Of a stretch of 32,100 nt of DNA, positions 9,013 to 17,305 are shown one piece after another; within the stretch, counting starts at the first letter, position 1; every line of letters begins with the position of its first letter. Source of the stretch: Bacteroidales bacterium (GTDB lineage Bacteria; Bacteroidota; Bacteroidia; Bacteroidales; UBA932); NCBI GenBank assembly GCA_024402135.1, contig JAKSJN010000022.1, positions 1-32,100 of the forward strand. Direction: 5' to 3'. Position numbers and translations under genes: made by a program. The notes under the pieces are model-generated. The model saw only the letters and a program-made list of their open reading frames with translations. It searched no databases and was not told the DNA's origin.

Positions 9013-10749
9013 ATGATTATGAAAAACTATATACTCTTTGGAGCAGCCGCTGCTTTGACTCTGATGGCAACCACTTCGTGTAAGCAGAGTCTCCTTGACA
9101 TCCCGCAGAAGGGAGTCATCGCCATTGAAGATTTCTACCATACAGACGAGGAGGCTGAATCTGCTCTTATTTCATGTTATGCCCAGCTTATCACGCTGGA
9201 TGGCATGAACGGATCCAACACTCCATCATGGAATGCTCTTACCAGAGCTCCTGGAGATGAACTCTACTGGGGTGGCGGAAAGGCTGATGATGTCCACACA
9301 GAACAGGAAATCAATGAATTCCGTGGCTCATTCAATAACAACAACAAGCATCTCGCAAACGTCTACAAGAAGCTGTACGCCATCATCTACAGATGTAACC
9401 TGCTTATGGACAATTTCTATGGAGAGGACGGTGAACTCTGTGACTCTGACGTAAAGAAGCAGTGCGTTGCCGAGGCACGTGTCATCCGTGCATGGTGTCA
9501 TTTCAATCTTGCCATCATGTTCTACAATCCACCTCTCGTAGAGCACGTCCTTCCTGGTGATGCCCGTCCGGTCAACTATGATCATGACGAGCTTATCAAG
9601 TGGTCCATCAAGGAATTCCAGATTGCGGAGCCTGACCTTCCTGAGCGCAAGGGCCCAGGCGACAAACTTGGTGCTGTCCGTATCACAAAGGGCGCATGTC
9701 AGGCATTCTGCGGCAAGGCACAGCTTTTCGACAAGGATTACGCTGGAGCCAAGGCCTCACTCAAGAAGGTCATCGCTTCAGGCAACTATGAGCTTACTCC
9801 GACTGCACAGCTTGGCGAACTCTTCCACCGTGCAGGTGACGGTAACTGCGAGAAGGTCTTTGAGTTCAATGTCGTTGACAACGAAAACATTTCTTCAACC
9901 AGCTCAAGATACCACTATCAGCGCAACCAGTCTTTGTTCTTCCGTCAGCTCAAGGCGTTCCCTGACATAACCATCCAGTATGTAGGTTGGGGCAACAATG
10001 TCGGCCCTACCAAGAAGTTTGTGGATGCAATGCTTGAGAATGAGCCTAATTCAGCACGTCGCAAGCTCTGGTTCATATCTTATGAGGATCTCCTCACTGA
10101 GTATCCATATTCTTTGCTTGATGCTAAGTGTGCCACCAAAGAAGAGAAACTTATGGATCCTAACCGCGGACTGGATTTCAACAAGTATGATGAACTCTAT
10201 TCCAACTACGGCTATTTCTGGATAAAGTTCCTGCCTTACCAGTCAGATCTGATTCATAACAGCACCACTGTTACTGATGAAAACCGTATCATCATGCGTT
10301 ATGCGGAAGTTCTCCTCATGTATGCTGAGGCTTGTGCCGTGACCAATGATAATGATGGTCTTCAGTATCTCCAGATGGTTCAGAGACGTGCCGAGGCACC
10401 TGTAAGCGAGACTCTCACCCTTGATGCTGTCAAAAAAGAGAAGTGGTTTGAGCTTGCATGGGAAGGCCAGCGCTTCTTCGATCTCGTCCGCTGGGGCGAT
10501 GCTGAGAAGGAACTCTATTTCAAGTGTCATGACCTTACTCCATACCTCTTCGACAAGTTCTATGTATACGGATCAAAGGGCAAGAAGAAGTCAGGACTTC
10601 CTCACGAGGCGGAAATCCATTACATCGATAATGGTTGGGACAAGCTCGGTGGAGGCTTCAAGAAGAACCACAATGAGTACTATCCTATCCCATTCTCGGT
10701 TCTTGAGATCAATCCTGAACTGAAACAGAATCCATATTGGGCAGACTGA
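9013..10749 (+). CDS. SusD/RagB-like outer-membrane lipoprotein
   Basis: Ligand-binding lid of the preceding SusC. A signal peptide ends in lipobox TTSC with lipidated Cys23, followed by LLDIPQKGVIAIEDFYHTDEE. The C-terminal RagB/SusD signature WEGQRFFDLVRWGDAEKE is present. The length is 578 aa. ATG at 9019 is an equally possible start because the first codons read M-I-M-K. It is a paralog of the SusD at 1020-2750 and ends in the family's usual YPIP...NPELKQNP closing block. The ligand is unknown. The neighbouring convergent GH51 gene hints at arabinose-containing glycans but is not in the same transcript. Confidence 0.96.
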   Translation: MIMKNYILFGAAAALTLMATTSCKQSLLDIPQKGVIAIEDFYHTDEEAESALISCYAQLITLDGMNGSNTPSWNALTRAPGDELYWGGGKADDVHTEQEINEFRGSFNNNNKHLANVYKKLYAIIYRCNLLMDNFYGEDGELCDSDVKKQCVAEARVIRAWCHFNLAIMFYNPPLVEHVLPGDARPVNYDHDELIKWSIKEFQIAEPDLPERKGPGDKLGAVRITKGACQAFCGKAQLFDKDYAGAKASLKKVIASGNYELTPTAQLGELFHRAGDGNCEKVFEFNVVDNENISSTSSRYHYQRNQSLFFRQLKAFPDITIQYVGWGNNVGPTKKFVDAMLENEPNSARRKLWFISYEDLLTEYPYSLLDAKCATKEEKLMDPNRGLDFNKYDELYSNYGYFWIKFLPYQSDLIHNSTTVTDENRIIMRYAEVLLMYAEACAVTNDNDGLQYLQMVQRRAEAPVSETLTLDAVKKEKWFELAWEGQRFFDLVRWGDAEKELYFKCHDLTPYLFDKFYVYGSKGKKKSGLPHEAEIHYIDNGWDKLGGGFKKNHNEYYPIPFSVLEINPELKQNPYWAD

Positions 10750-10766
10750 TAAAGTCTGTGACATAA

Positions 10767-10800
10767 AAGAAGAACGCACCCGAAAGGATGCGTTCTTCTT
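10767..10800. terminator. Bidirectional terminator between SusD and GH51 genes
   Basis: A perfect 12-bp stem (AAGAAGAACGCA at 10767-10778 with TGCGTTCTTCTT at 10789-10800) encloses a loop that can close further as CC-GAAA-GG. T-rich sequence follows on the + strand and TTTTAT on the - strand. It therefore suits both the SusD transcript and the convergent GH51 transcript. Confidence 0.85.
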
Positions 10801-10820
10801 ATTTGTTGTGCAAGAGTATG

Positions 10821-12359
10821 TTATTTTATGGTGATTGTAACGACAGACTTTGCAGGAAGCTCGATCTCGACGTTGTCACCCTTTACCTTGAAGCCCTTGA
10901 AGTTCTGGATGTTGACTGACTCAGCCTTGCCGAAATCGTTGTAAGCGTGGATGTCCTTTGCGGTGATGATCTCGCCGCTGATTGCCTTGCCCTTGAGTGC
11001 GCTGAGCTCTACGGTAACCTTCTGGTCCTTCTTGAGGTCAGGGTTTACGAGAGAAACGTGGATGTCACCCTGTGCGTCACGTGATGCGGTTGCGCTTACG
11101 AGCGGCATGGTACGGTCAAGAGGGGTAGCTACGCTTTCTGCGTTGCAGCTTACTGGCAGGTACTGTGCATCCTGGTGTACGTTGTACATCTTGAATACAT
11201 AGTAGGTAGGGGTCTTGATCATCTGGCCCTCAGCGTTGGTGAGGAGCATTGCCTGGAGCACGTTGACAACCTGTGCGATGTTGGCCATCTTGAGTCGGTC
11301 GGTGTAACGGTGGAAGATGTTGAAGTTGAGACCTGCCACGATAGCGTCACGCATGGTGTTCTGCTGATAGAGGTGACCAGGGTTGGTGCCTGGCTCAACA
11401 TTGAACCATGTACCCCACTCGTCGAGGAGAAGACCGATCTTCTTCTGAGGATCTACTGAATCCATGATAGCGCAGTGACGTGCGATTACAGGCTCGACCT
11501 CGAGGGTCTTGCCGATGATCTCGTAGTACTCGTCATCGGTGAAATTGGTTGCCGATCCCTTGTCGTTCCAATTGTTTACTGAGTAGTAGTGGAGAGATAC
11601 ACCATCCATCTTGTTGCCGATTGCCTTCATGAGGGTCTCGGTCCAGTCATAGTCATAGTCAGAAGCGCCGCTGGCGATCTTGTAGAGCTTGTTTCCGTGA
11701 TAGTCGCGGAGATAGGTAGAGAATGCACGGTACTGGTTTGAATAGTACTCTGCAGTCATGTTGCCACCGCAGCCCCAAGCCTCGTTGCCGATACCGAAGT
11801 ACTTTACCTTCCAAGGCTCCTTGCGGCCGTTTGCTGCACGCTCGTCGGCCATATGACCGTTTGCAGCTGTCATGTACTCAACCCACTTTGACATTTCCTC
11901 TACGGTGCCGGAACCTACGTTGCCGCTGATGTATGGCTCGCAGTCAAGCATTTCGCAAAGGTTGAGGAACTCGTGGGTACCGAATGAGTTGTCCTCGAGG
12001 GTGCCGCCCCAGTTGTTGTTCACGATGTGAGGACGGTTTGCCTGTGGGCCGATACCGTCACGCCAGTGGTAGTCGTCAGCGAAGCATCCGCCTGGCCAGC
12101 GCATTACAGGGACCTTGAGCTCCTTGAGAGCCTCGAATACGTCCTTTCTGTAACCGTTGATGTTAGGAATGTTTGAGTCTGGTCCAACCCAGAGACCACC
12201 GTAGATACATGATCCGAGGTGCTCTGAGAACTGGCCATAGAGTTCCTTGGCGATGATCTGCTTTTCCATCGGGTCGGTCTCGACTCTGACAGTGATGTTC
12301 TGTGCATTGAGGAAAAGAGGCATGAGGGCCGCCAATGCGATTGTAAAGGTTCTTTTCAT
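10821..12359 (-). CDS. Secreted alpha-L-arabinofuranosidase, GH51 family
   Basis: Glycoside hydrolase of 512 aa that removes terminal arabinofuranose from arabinan or arabinoxylan. The signal peptide is MKRTFTIALAALMPLFLNAQ, with no lipobox, so periplasmic or exported. The clan-A TIM barrel carries the acid/base Glu193 in GIGNEAWG and the nucleophile Glu314 in LLLDEWGTW. The N-terminal YGQFSEHLG and VMRWPGGCFADDYHW blocks are typical of GH51, and the last 120 residues form the family's beta-sandwich. It sits alone between two convergent or divergent neighbours, with no regulator beside it. A weak TAAATTGC-like sequence lies on the minus strand at 12402-12409, but no good promoter could be called. 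Confidence 0.95.
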   Translation of the reverse strand: MKRTFTIALAALMPLFLNAQNITVRVETDPMEKQIIAKELYGQFSEHLGSCIYGGLWVGPDSNIPNINGYRKDVFEALKELKVPVMRWPGGCFADDYHWRDGIGPQANRPHIVNNNWGGTLEDNSFGTHEFLNLCEMLDCEPYISGNVGSGTVEEMSKWVEYMTAANGHMADERAANGRKEPWKVKYFGIGNEAWGCGGNMTAEYYSNQYRAFSTYLRDYHGNKLYKIASGASDYDYDWTETLMKAIGNKMDGVSLHYYSVNNWNDKGSATNFTDDEYYEIIGKTLEVEPVIARHCAIMDSVDPQKKIGLLLDEWGTWFNVEPGTNPGHLYQQNTMRDAIVAGLNFNIFHRYTDRLKMANIAQVVNVLQAMLLTNAEGQMIKTPTYYVFKMYNVHQDAQYLPVSCNAESVATPLDRTMPLVSATASRDAQGDIHVSLVNPDLKKDQKVTVELSALKGKAISGEIITAKDIHAYNDFGKAESVNIQNFKGFKVKGDNVEIELPAKSVVTITIK

Positions 12360-12484
12360 AATTGTTATTGAATTTTGGTATTATCTATCGTGTGAAGAGT
12401 CTGCAATTTATCATAAAAAAGTAAGAAATGGAAAAATCGCTCGACGGTTTTTTACCTTTTCTTCCGGAAGGTCTGTCCCTCGGG

Positions 12485-12492
12485 TATTTTTG
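12485..12492 (+). promoter_or_regulatory. -7 promoter element of the fimbrillin-like gene
   Basis: TATTTTTG matches the Bacteroidota TAnnTTTG element and lies 22 bp before the ATG at 12515. No TTTG box is present about 19 bp further upstream. A 10-bp palindrome, CTTCCGGAAG, occupies that place at 12461-12470 and could be a protein-binding site. Confidence 0.5.
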
Positions 12493-12514
12493 TCTCAAAA
12501 CTAAGTAAACTGAA

Positions 12515-13870
12515 ATGTTTGATCAATTTCTCGTTGCCCAAGGGGGAGGGAGCGCTTCTGCCATGGGGCGTCCGCCTCGGATCGGTCTGGTCCATATGAT
12601 ACTATGCTTGCTTACTCTCTGCGCTCCCTTTCTCGTGGGCGGTTGCTCCGGCCATGATGCCCTGGCTCAGGATGACGTCCTGGAAGATGTCGTGATTGAA
12701 TTCAAGGCCGTCGGTACGGAAGTCATAACGCGCAGTGGCATGTCCGATGCTGCATCTTTCGTCCGTTCGGCAAATCTGATCCGCAGACTGGATGTGTTCA
12801 TTTACGATGGTGACGCATCAGGTGAATTGGATAGCTGGCAATCGTTTGATGTCGCTTCTGCCGGAACTGTAAGAATGACGTCCCGTGCCGGACATAAAAG
12901 AGCTGTCGTACTGGCCAACATGAATCCCTACAGATTGACAAAGGCTGTAACCTCGTCGTATGACGCAATACGACGTCTCAAGTCCATGTTGACAGATGAG
13001 GATCCTGATTTTCCTGTAATGAGCGGCGAGGCTGAATTTGATGCAGGTGCTGCCACTGTCGTCGAAGTAATCCTCAATCCGCTCATGTCCAAGGTTCTTC
13101 TGTCTTCAGTCTGTGCCGATTTCAGCGGGACACAGTACGACGGCCAGAAACTGCGCAATGCGTCGGCATACCTTATCAATGTCAGTGCCTCCTGTGATGT
13201 CTTGAGCAATGCCGGTTTTTCTCCTGAAGTCGTTCTCAATAGTGGTGGACTGGTCGAGTCCGACATGGAATCACTGAAGAACGACTCCATGCTGTACAGA
13301 CGGCTTGGAGACATCGGACGGGTAAGGAACTACTATCTTTATGATTACGTGTGCTATCCCAATGATATTGAAGAAGAGGAACTCGGCCGTCCGTTCACCC
13401 GTTTTGTACTTCAGGGCGATATTGATGGAAAAACATGGTATTATCCTGTGAATATCAACCAGAATGGCTTCGGATATACCATGGGAACGCACGGTATTGG
13501 CCGTAACATTTATCATGTGCTGGACCTGACTGTGACGAGGACTGGCAGTACGGACCCTGATGTAATCATAGAAGACGCAGATATCGAGACAAAAGGATGG
13601 ATTGAACTTCATCCAGGAAATATAGTGACAGGACATGATGGAGATACCATACATGTATATGTTGATGTTTATCCGAAGGAAACGATGGTTGATATAAGCA
13701 GGGAAGACTTGGATTACGATGTTGAACGTGGCATATATGAGTATGAGCTTGATCCGGATGGACGTGGCGTCAGCCTGCTGCTTCTCAAAGGTGGAACAGG
13801 CATGTTTACAATAGATGCAGGGCCTCCTGTAAACGCCGGATTCCTTGTGATTGTGGTCTGCAATCCATAA
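12515..13870 (+). CDS. Fimbrillin-like (FimA/Mfa-type) cell-surface lipoprotein
   Basis: Lipoprotein of 451 aa resembling Bacteroidales fimbrial subunits or tip proteins. It has a lipobox (LVGGC, Cys44), then a beta-rich N-domain with the family-like pattern of a strand, 'IRRLDVFIYDGD' and 'HKRAVVLANMNPY'. The second domain ends with 'GRNIYHVLDLTVTRTG' before a C-terminal beta segment. The segment before the hydrophobic core is unusually long at 27 residues. Starting at Met17 (12563) would give a more normal signal peptide, but the -7 element at 12485 fits 12515. It stands alone with no other fimbrial genes nearby. The fold assignment is from pattern recognition, and the exact subfamily (FimA, Mfa1 or Mfa2) is not settled. 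Confidence 0.65.
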   Translation: MFDQFLVAQGGGSASAMGRPPRIGLVHMILCLLTLCAPFLVGGCSGHDALAQDDVLEDVVIEFKAVGTEVITRSGMSDAASFVRSANLIRRLDVFIYDGDASGELDSWQSFDVASAGTVRMTSRAGHKRAVVLANMNPYRLTKAVTSSYDAIRRLKSMLTDEDPDFPVMSGEAEFDAGAATVVEVILNPLMSKVLLSSVCADFSGTQYDGQKLRNASAYLINVSASCDVLSNAGFSPEVVLNSGGLVESDMESLKNDSMLYRRLGDIGRVRNYYLYDYVCYPNDIEEEELGRPFTRFVLQGDIDGKTWYYPVNINQNGFGYTMGTHGIGRNIYHVLDLTVTRTGSTDPDVIIEDADIETKGWIELHPGNIVTGHDGDTIHVYVDVYPKETMVDISREDLDYDVERGIYEYELDPDGRGVSLLLLKGGTGMFTIDAGPPVNAGFLVIVVCNP

Positions 13871-13894
13871 GGAGTGTGAATAAAATGATATAAA

Positions 13895-13923
13895 AAAACC
13901 GACTGAGTTTCTCAGTCGGTTTT
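13895..13923. terminator. Bidirectional terminator between fimbrillin-like gene and nqrF
   Basis: A perfect 13-bp stem (AAAACCGACTGAG / CTCAGTCGGTTTT) with a 3-nt TTT loop has A-runs on its left and T-runs on its right. It would terminate both the rightward fimbrillin-like transcript and the leftward nqr operon. Confidence 0.92.
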
Positions 13924-13942
13924 CTTATTATGTATCGGAGGA

Positions 13943-15238
13943 TTAACCACCGAAGTTGTCGAAGCGGATCATGTTGTCCTCTACGCCGAGGCTGTGGAGA
14001 AGGTCGAGAACGGTCTTGGCCATCATAGGAGGACCGCAGAGGTAGTACTCGATATCCTCTGGAGCTTCGTGAGCCTTGAGGTAGGTGTCGCCGAGAACGT
14101 TTGCAATGAATCCTGCAGTGTACTTCACTCCAAGACCATCTGCCTTTGGATCCGGACGGTCGAGGGCAAGGTGGAAGTGGAAGTTAGGGAACTTCTCCTC
14201 AAGCTCGAGGAAGTCTTCCATGAAGAATACTTCGTCGATAGCACGTGCACCGTAGAAGTAATGCATCTCACGGTCAGTGGTGTTGAGGGTCTTCAGCATG
14301 TGCATGATCTGTGAGCGGAGAGGAGCCATACCGGCACCACCACCAACCCAGATCATTTCAGCCTTAGAGTTGAAGTTAGGAGCGAACTCACCGTAAGGAC
14401 CGCTCATGATACACTTGTCACCTGGCTTGAGGCTGAAGATGTATGAAGATGCGATACCGGCAGGTACGCCGTCCACGAACTCAGGGCCGCCTGACTTGCA
14501 CTGATCCTTCGGCTTGAATGGAGGAGTAGCGATACGCACGGTAAGTGTGATGATATCTCCCTCATCAGGATAGTTGGCCATAGAGTATGCACGTACGGTA
14601 GGAGTATCGTTCTTTGCCTTGAGGGTGAAGATGTTGAATCTCTCCCATGTAGGAACGTACAGGTCGCCGATGAGACTCTTGTCGATATCTACGTTGTAGT
14701 CGATGTCGTATACAGGAATCTTGATCTGTGCGTAAGAACCAGGAACGAAGTTCATGTGCTCTCCTGGAGGCAGCTGAACCTTGAACTCCTTGATGAAGCT
14801 TGCAACGTTCTTATTGCTGATGACGGTGCACTCCCACTCCTTTACGCCGAGAGCTGACTCAGAAATCTGAATCTTGAGGTCTTCCTTGACCTTTACCTGG
14901 CAACCGAGTCTCCAGTTGTTCTGGATCTGCTTGCGGCTGAAGAAACCAACCTCGGTAGGGAGGATTGAACCACCACCTTCGAGGACACGGCACTTGCACT
15001 GTCCGCAGCTACCCTTTCCACCACATGCTGATGAAAGGAAGATTCTCTCGTTTGCGAGAGTTGAAAGAAGTGATGAACCTGGGGTTACCTCGATCTCCTT
15101 CTTGCCGTCATTGATATTGATCTTGACCTTGCCTGATGGTGTGAGCTTGGCCTTGACGAACAGGAGGATAGCAACGAGGATGAGGGTGATGACAGTGACT
15201 GCCACCACTGAACAGAGTATACTCAAAATCAATTCCAT
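13943..15238 (-). CDS. nqrF: Na+-translocating NADH:quinone oxidoreductase subunit F
   Basis: NADH-oxidising entry subunit of Na+-NQR, 431 aa. One N-terminal membrane helix (about residues 3-28) anchors it. A 2Fe-2S ferredoxin domain has ligands Cys72, Cys78, Cys81 and Cys113. The FAD-binding block RAYSMANYP is followed by the NADH-binding block VGGGAGMAPLRSQ and the C-terminal YLCGPPMM motif. Electrons pass from NADH to FAD to the 2Fe-2S cluster and on to the membrane subunits. It is the last gene of the operon, 15 bp after nqrE, and is followed by a terminator. No apbE flavin transferase gene follows it, although NqrB and NqrC need one. Confidence 0.97.
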   Translation of the reverse strand: MELILSILCSVVAVTVITLILVAILLFVKAKLTPSGKVKININDGKKEIEVTPGSSLLSTLANERIFLSSACGGKGSCGQCKCRVLEGGGSILPTEVGFFSRKQIQNNWRLGCQVKVKEDLKIQISESALGVKEWECTVISNKNVASFIKEFKVQLPPGEHMNFVPGSYAQIKIPVYDIDYNVDIDKSLIGDLYVPTWERFNIFTLKAKNDTPTVRAYSMANYPDEGDIITLTVRIATPPFKPKDQCKSGGPEFVDGVPAGIASSYIFSLKPGDKCIMSGPYGEFAPNFNSKAEMIWVGGGAGMAPLRSQIMHMLKTLNTTDREMHYFYGARAIDEVFFMEDFLELEEKFPNFHFHLALDRPDPKADGLGVKYTAGFIANVLGDTYLKAHEAPEDIEYYLCGPPMMAKTVLDLLHSLGVEDNMIRFDNFGG

Positions 15239-15253
15239 TTCTTGTTCCTCCTA

Positions 15254-15868
15254 TTAAAGTTTGATACCCATGAATGTCATGAATGCGATACCCATAAGAC
15301 CTACGGTGATGAAAGTGATTCCAAGGCCCTTGAGAGGGGCTGGAACGTTAGAGTATGCGGTCTTCTCGCGGATTGCTGCAAGAGCAACGATAGCGAGGTA
15401 CCAGCCGATACCTGAACCGAGGGCGTAAACGGCAGATTCTCCAACGTTGGCGAAAGCTCTCTCCTGCATGAAGAGGGATCCACCGAGGATCGCGCAGTTA
15501 ACGGCGATCAATGGGAGGAAGATACCGAGTGATGAGTAGAGTGCCGGTGCGAACTTCTCGACAACCATCTCTACGACCTGAACGATTGCAGCGATGACCG
15601 CGATGAACACGATGTAGCTGAGGAAGCTGAGGTCAAGGGCAGCGTACTTGTCACCAAGCCATGCGAGTGCACCTGGCTGGAGAAGGTACTTGTTGAGGAG
15701 ATAGTTGATAGGAAGGGTCACCAGAAGGACGAAGATAACAGCAACACCCAAACCGTTGGCTGTCTTCACATTCTTCGATACTGCAAGGTATGAGCACATA
15801 CCAAGGAAGTACGCGAAGATCATATTGTCCACAAAGATGGACTTTACGAATAAGCTTAAATATTCCAT
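15254..15868 (-). CDS. nqrE: Na+-translocating NADH:quinone oxidoreductase subunit E
   Basis: Integral membrane subunit of 204 aa with about six helices, homologous to RnfA. The block [18 protein letters not shown] near the N-terminus carries one of the conserved cysteines of the NqrD/NqrE pair (Cys25), and [11 protein letters not shown] carries the second. In known complexes these cysteines hold an iron centre within the membrane. It starts 18 bp after nqrD. Confidence 0.97.
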   Translation of the reverse strand: MEYLSLFVKSIFVDNMIFAYFLGMCSYLAVSKNVKTANGLGVAVIFVLLVTLPINYLLNKYLLQPGALAWLGDKYAALDLSFLSYIVFIAVIAAIVQVVEMVVEKFAPALYSSLGIFLPLIAVNCAILGGSLFMQERAFANVGESAVYALGSGIGWYLAIVALAAIREKTAYSNVPAPLKGLGITFITVGLMGIAFMTFMGIKL

Positions 15869-15886
15869 TTCGATTCGAGTTTGATG

Positions 15887-16507
15887 TTATTTCTCCTGAA
15901 GGTCTTTCTGGATTGATCTCTGGATCCAGATGACACATCCGAGGAGGATGAGGGCCATAGGAGGCAGAATCATGAGACCGTTGTTAACATAGCCTGCATC
16001 ATAGATGAACTGAGGGATGACGCGGAGACCGAAGATGGTTCCAGATCCGAGAAGCTCACGTACGAAAGCGACTACAACGAGGATGAGACCGTAACCGGCA
16101 CCGTTTGCGAGACCGTCAAGGAGTGAAGGGATAGGCTTGTTGCCAAGAGCGAAAGCCTCGATACGTCCCATGACGATACAGTTGGTGATGATAAGGCCGA
16201 TGTAGACAGAGAGGGTCTTGCTGACGCTGTATGCGAAAGCCTTGAGCACCTGGTCTACAAGGATAACCATCATGGCAACTACAACGAGCTGAACGATGAT
16301 TCGGATACGGTTAGGAATGGTGTTGCGGAGAAGTGAAACCACGAAGCTTGAGAGACCGGTCACGATGATAACTGAGAGTGCCATCACGAGGGCTCCCTGG
16401 AGCTGTACGGTTACAGCCAGTGAAGAGCAGATACCGAGGACAAGGACAGTGATTGGATTGCCCTTGAAAATAGGTTTCAACAATGTTTCTTTCATATTTG
16501 CATCCAT
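15887..16507 (-). CDS. nqrD: Na+-translocating NADH:quinone oxidoreductase subunit D
   Basis: Membrane subunit of 206 aa, homologous to RnfE and the inverted partner of NqrE. The blocks LGICSSLAVT and ITNCIVMGRIEAFAL carry the two conserved cysteines expected at the intramembrane iron site. It starts 3 bp after the nqrC stop; Met5 is an alternative start. It ends in a short charged tail (WIQRSIQKDLQEK). Confidence 0.96.
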   Translation of the reverse strand: MDANMKETLLKPIFKGNPITVLVLGICSSLAVTVQLQGALVMALSVIIVTGLSSFVVSLLRNTIPNRIRIIVQLVVVAMMVILVDQVLKAFAYSVSKTLSVYIGLIITNCIVMGRIEAFALGNKPIPSLLDGLANGAGYGLILVVVAFVRELLGSGTIFGLRVIPQFIYDAGYVNNGLMILPPMALILLGCVIWIQRSIQKDLQEK

Positions 16508-16510
16508 GGC

Positions 16511-17293
16511 TTAGTCCTCCTGGTTTTCTGAAGTTTCACATTCACATTCATCTTCGCAGCAATCCTCACCAGCAGGCTGCGCGCACTTTGCAATGTACTC
16601 CTTGTACTGGCCGAGCCAGATCTTGAGGGTAGCGTCGAGAGCCTGGGAAGTGATGGTTGCACCGCTGATGGCGTCAACAGCGTTGATGTCGCCCTTAGGA
16701 GCACCACCCTTGATGATGGATACTGCAACGACTTCGCCGTTCTTTGCGATCTGCTTGCCTGCGAACTGCTCGCGGAACCATGGCTCGGTTGCGATCTTTG
16801 CACCGAGGCCTGGAGTCTCACCCTTATGGTCGAATACGACACCTGCGATGGTGTTCATATCCGGCTTGAGAGCTACATATCCCCAGATTGGTCCCCAGAG
16901 TCCTGCTCCGTAGCAAGGAAGCACTGTGATCACTTCGTTATTAACATTGAACTTGTAAACAGGGAGCTTTACGCTCTTGCCTGCCTTGATGTTGTCATTC
17001 TCAGCCTTGAGGTCTGAAGTTACCTTTACCTCACCCTCGGCAAGCTTGCCTACAGGCTCGCCGGCAGCGTCGACGAGGAATGCCTCGACGAGGTTCTGGG
17101 AGTAAACGGTCTTAGCATCGCATCCGTCCTCGTAGAGTCCGGCTGCGGTGATGATCTTGCTGATGGTCTCTGCCTTGACATTGTCATCCTGTCTTGACTT
17201 GAGAGAGCTTGCTGCAAAGGCGAGAACCGCTGCGACTACCATTACGAGGATAGTCGAATATACTACTGTATATGTATTACTGTTTGTATTCAT
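16511..17293 (-). CDS. nqrC: Na+-translocating NADH:quinone oxidoreductase subunit C, with Cys-rich tail
   Basis: Subunit with one N-terminal membrane helix (about residues 8-30) and an FMN-binding domain outside the cytoplasm, 260 aa. The flavinylation motif DAISGATITS is present; Thr213 would carry FMN through a phosphoester bond. The last 25 residues are unusual: after the fold ends near YKEYIAK there are five cysteines (C-x8-CC-x3-C-x-C) among mostly acidic residues. Nothing in the known electron path needs such a tail. It could bind metal or be redox-active, or be dispensable. The reading frame there is open and ends just before nqrD, so it is not an obvious frameshift product. Confidence 0.96.
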   Translation of the reverse strand: MNTNSNTYTVVYSTILVMVVAAVLAFAASSLKSRQDDNVKAETISKIITAAGLYEDGCDAKTVYSQNLVEAFLVDAAGEPVGKLAEGEVKVTSDLKAENDNIKAGKSVKLPVYKFNVNNEVITVLPCYGAGLWGPIWGYVALKPDMNTIAGVVFDHKGETPGLGAKIATEPWFREQFAGKQIAKNGEVVAVSIIKGGAPKGDINAVDAISGATITSQALDATLKIWLGQYKEYIAKCAQPAGEDCCEDECECETSENQED

Positions 17294-17305
17294 ATCCCGT
17301 ATTGA

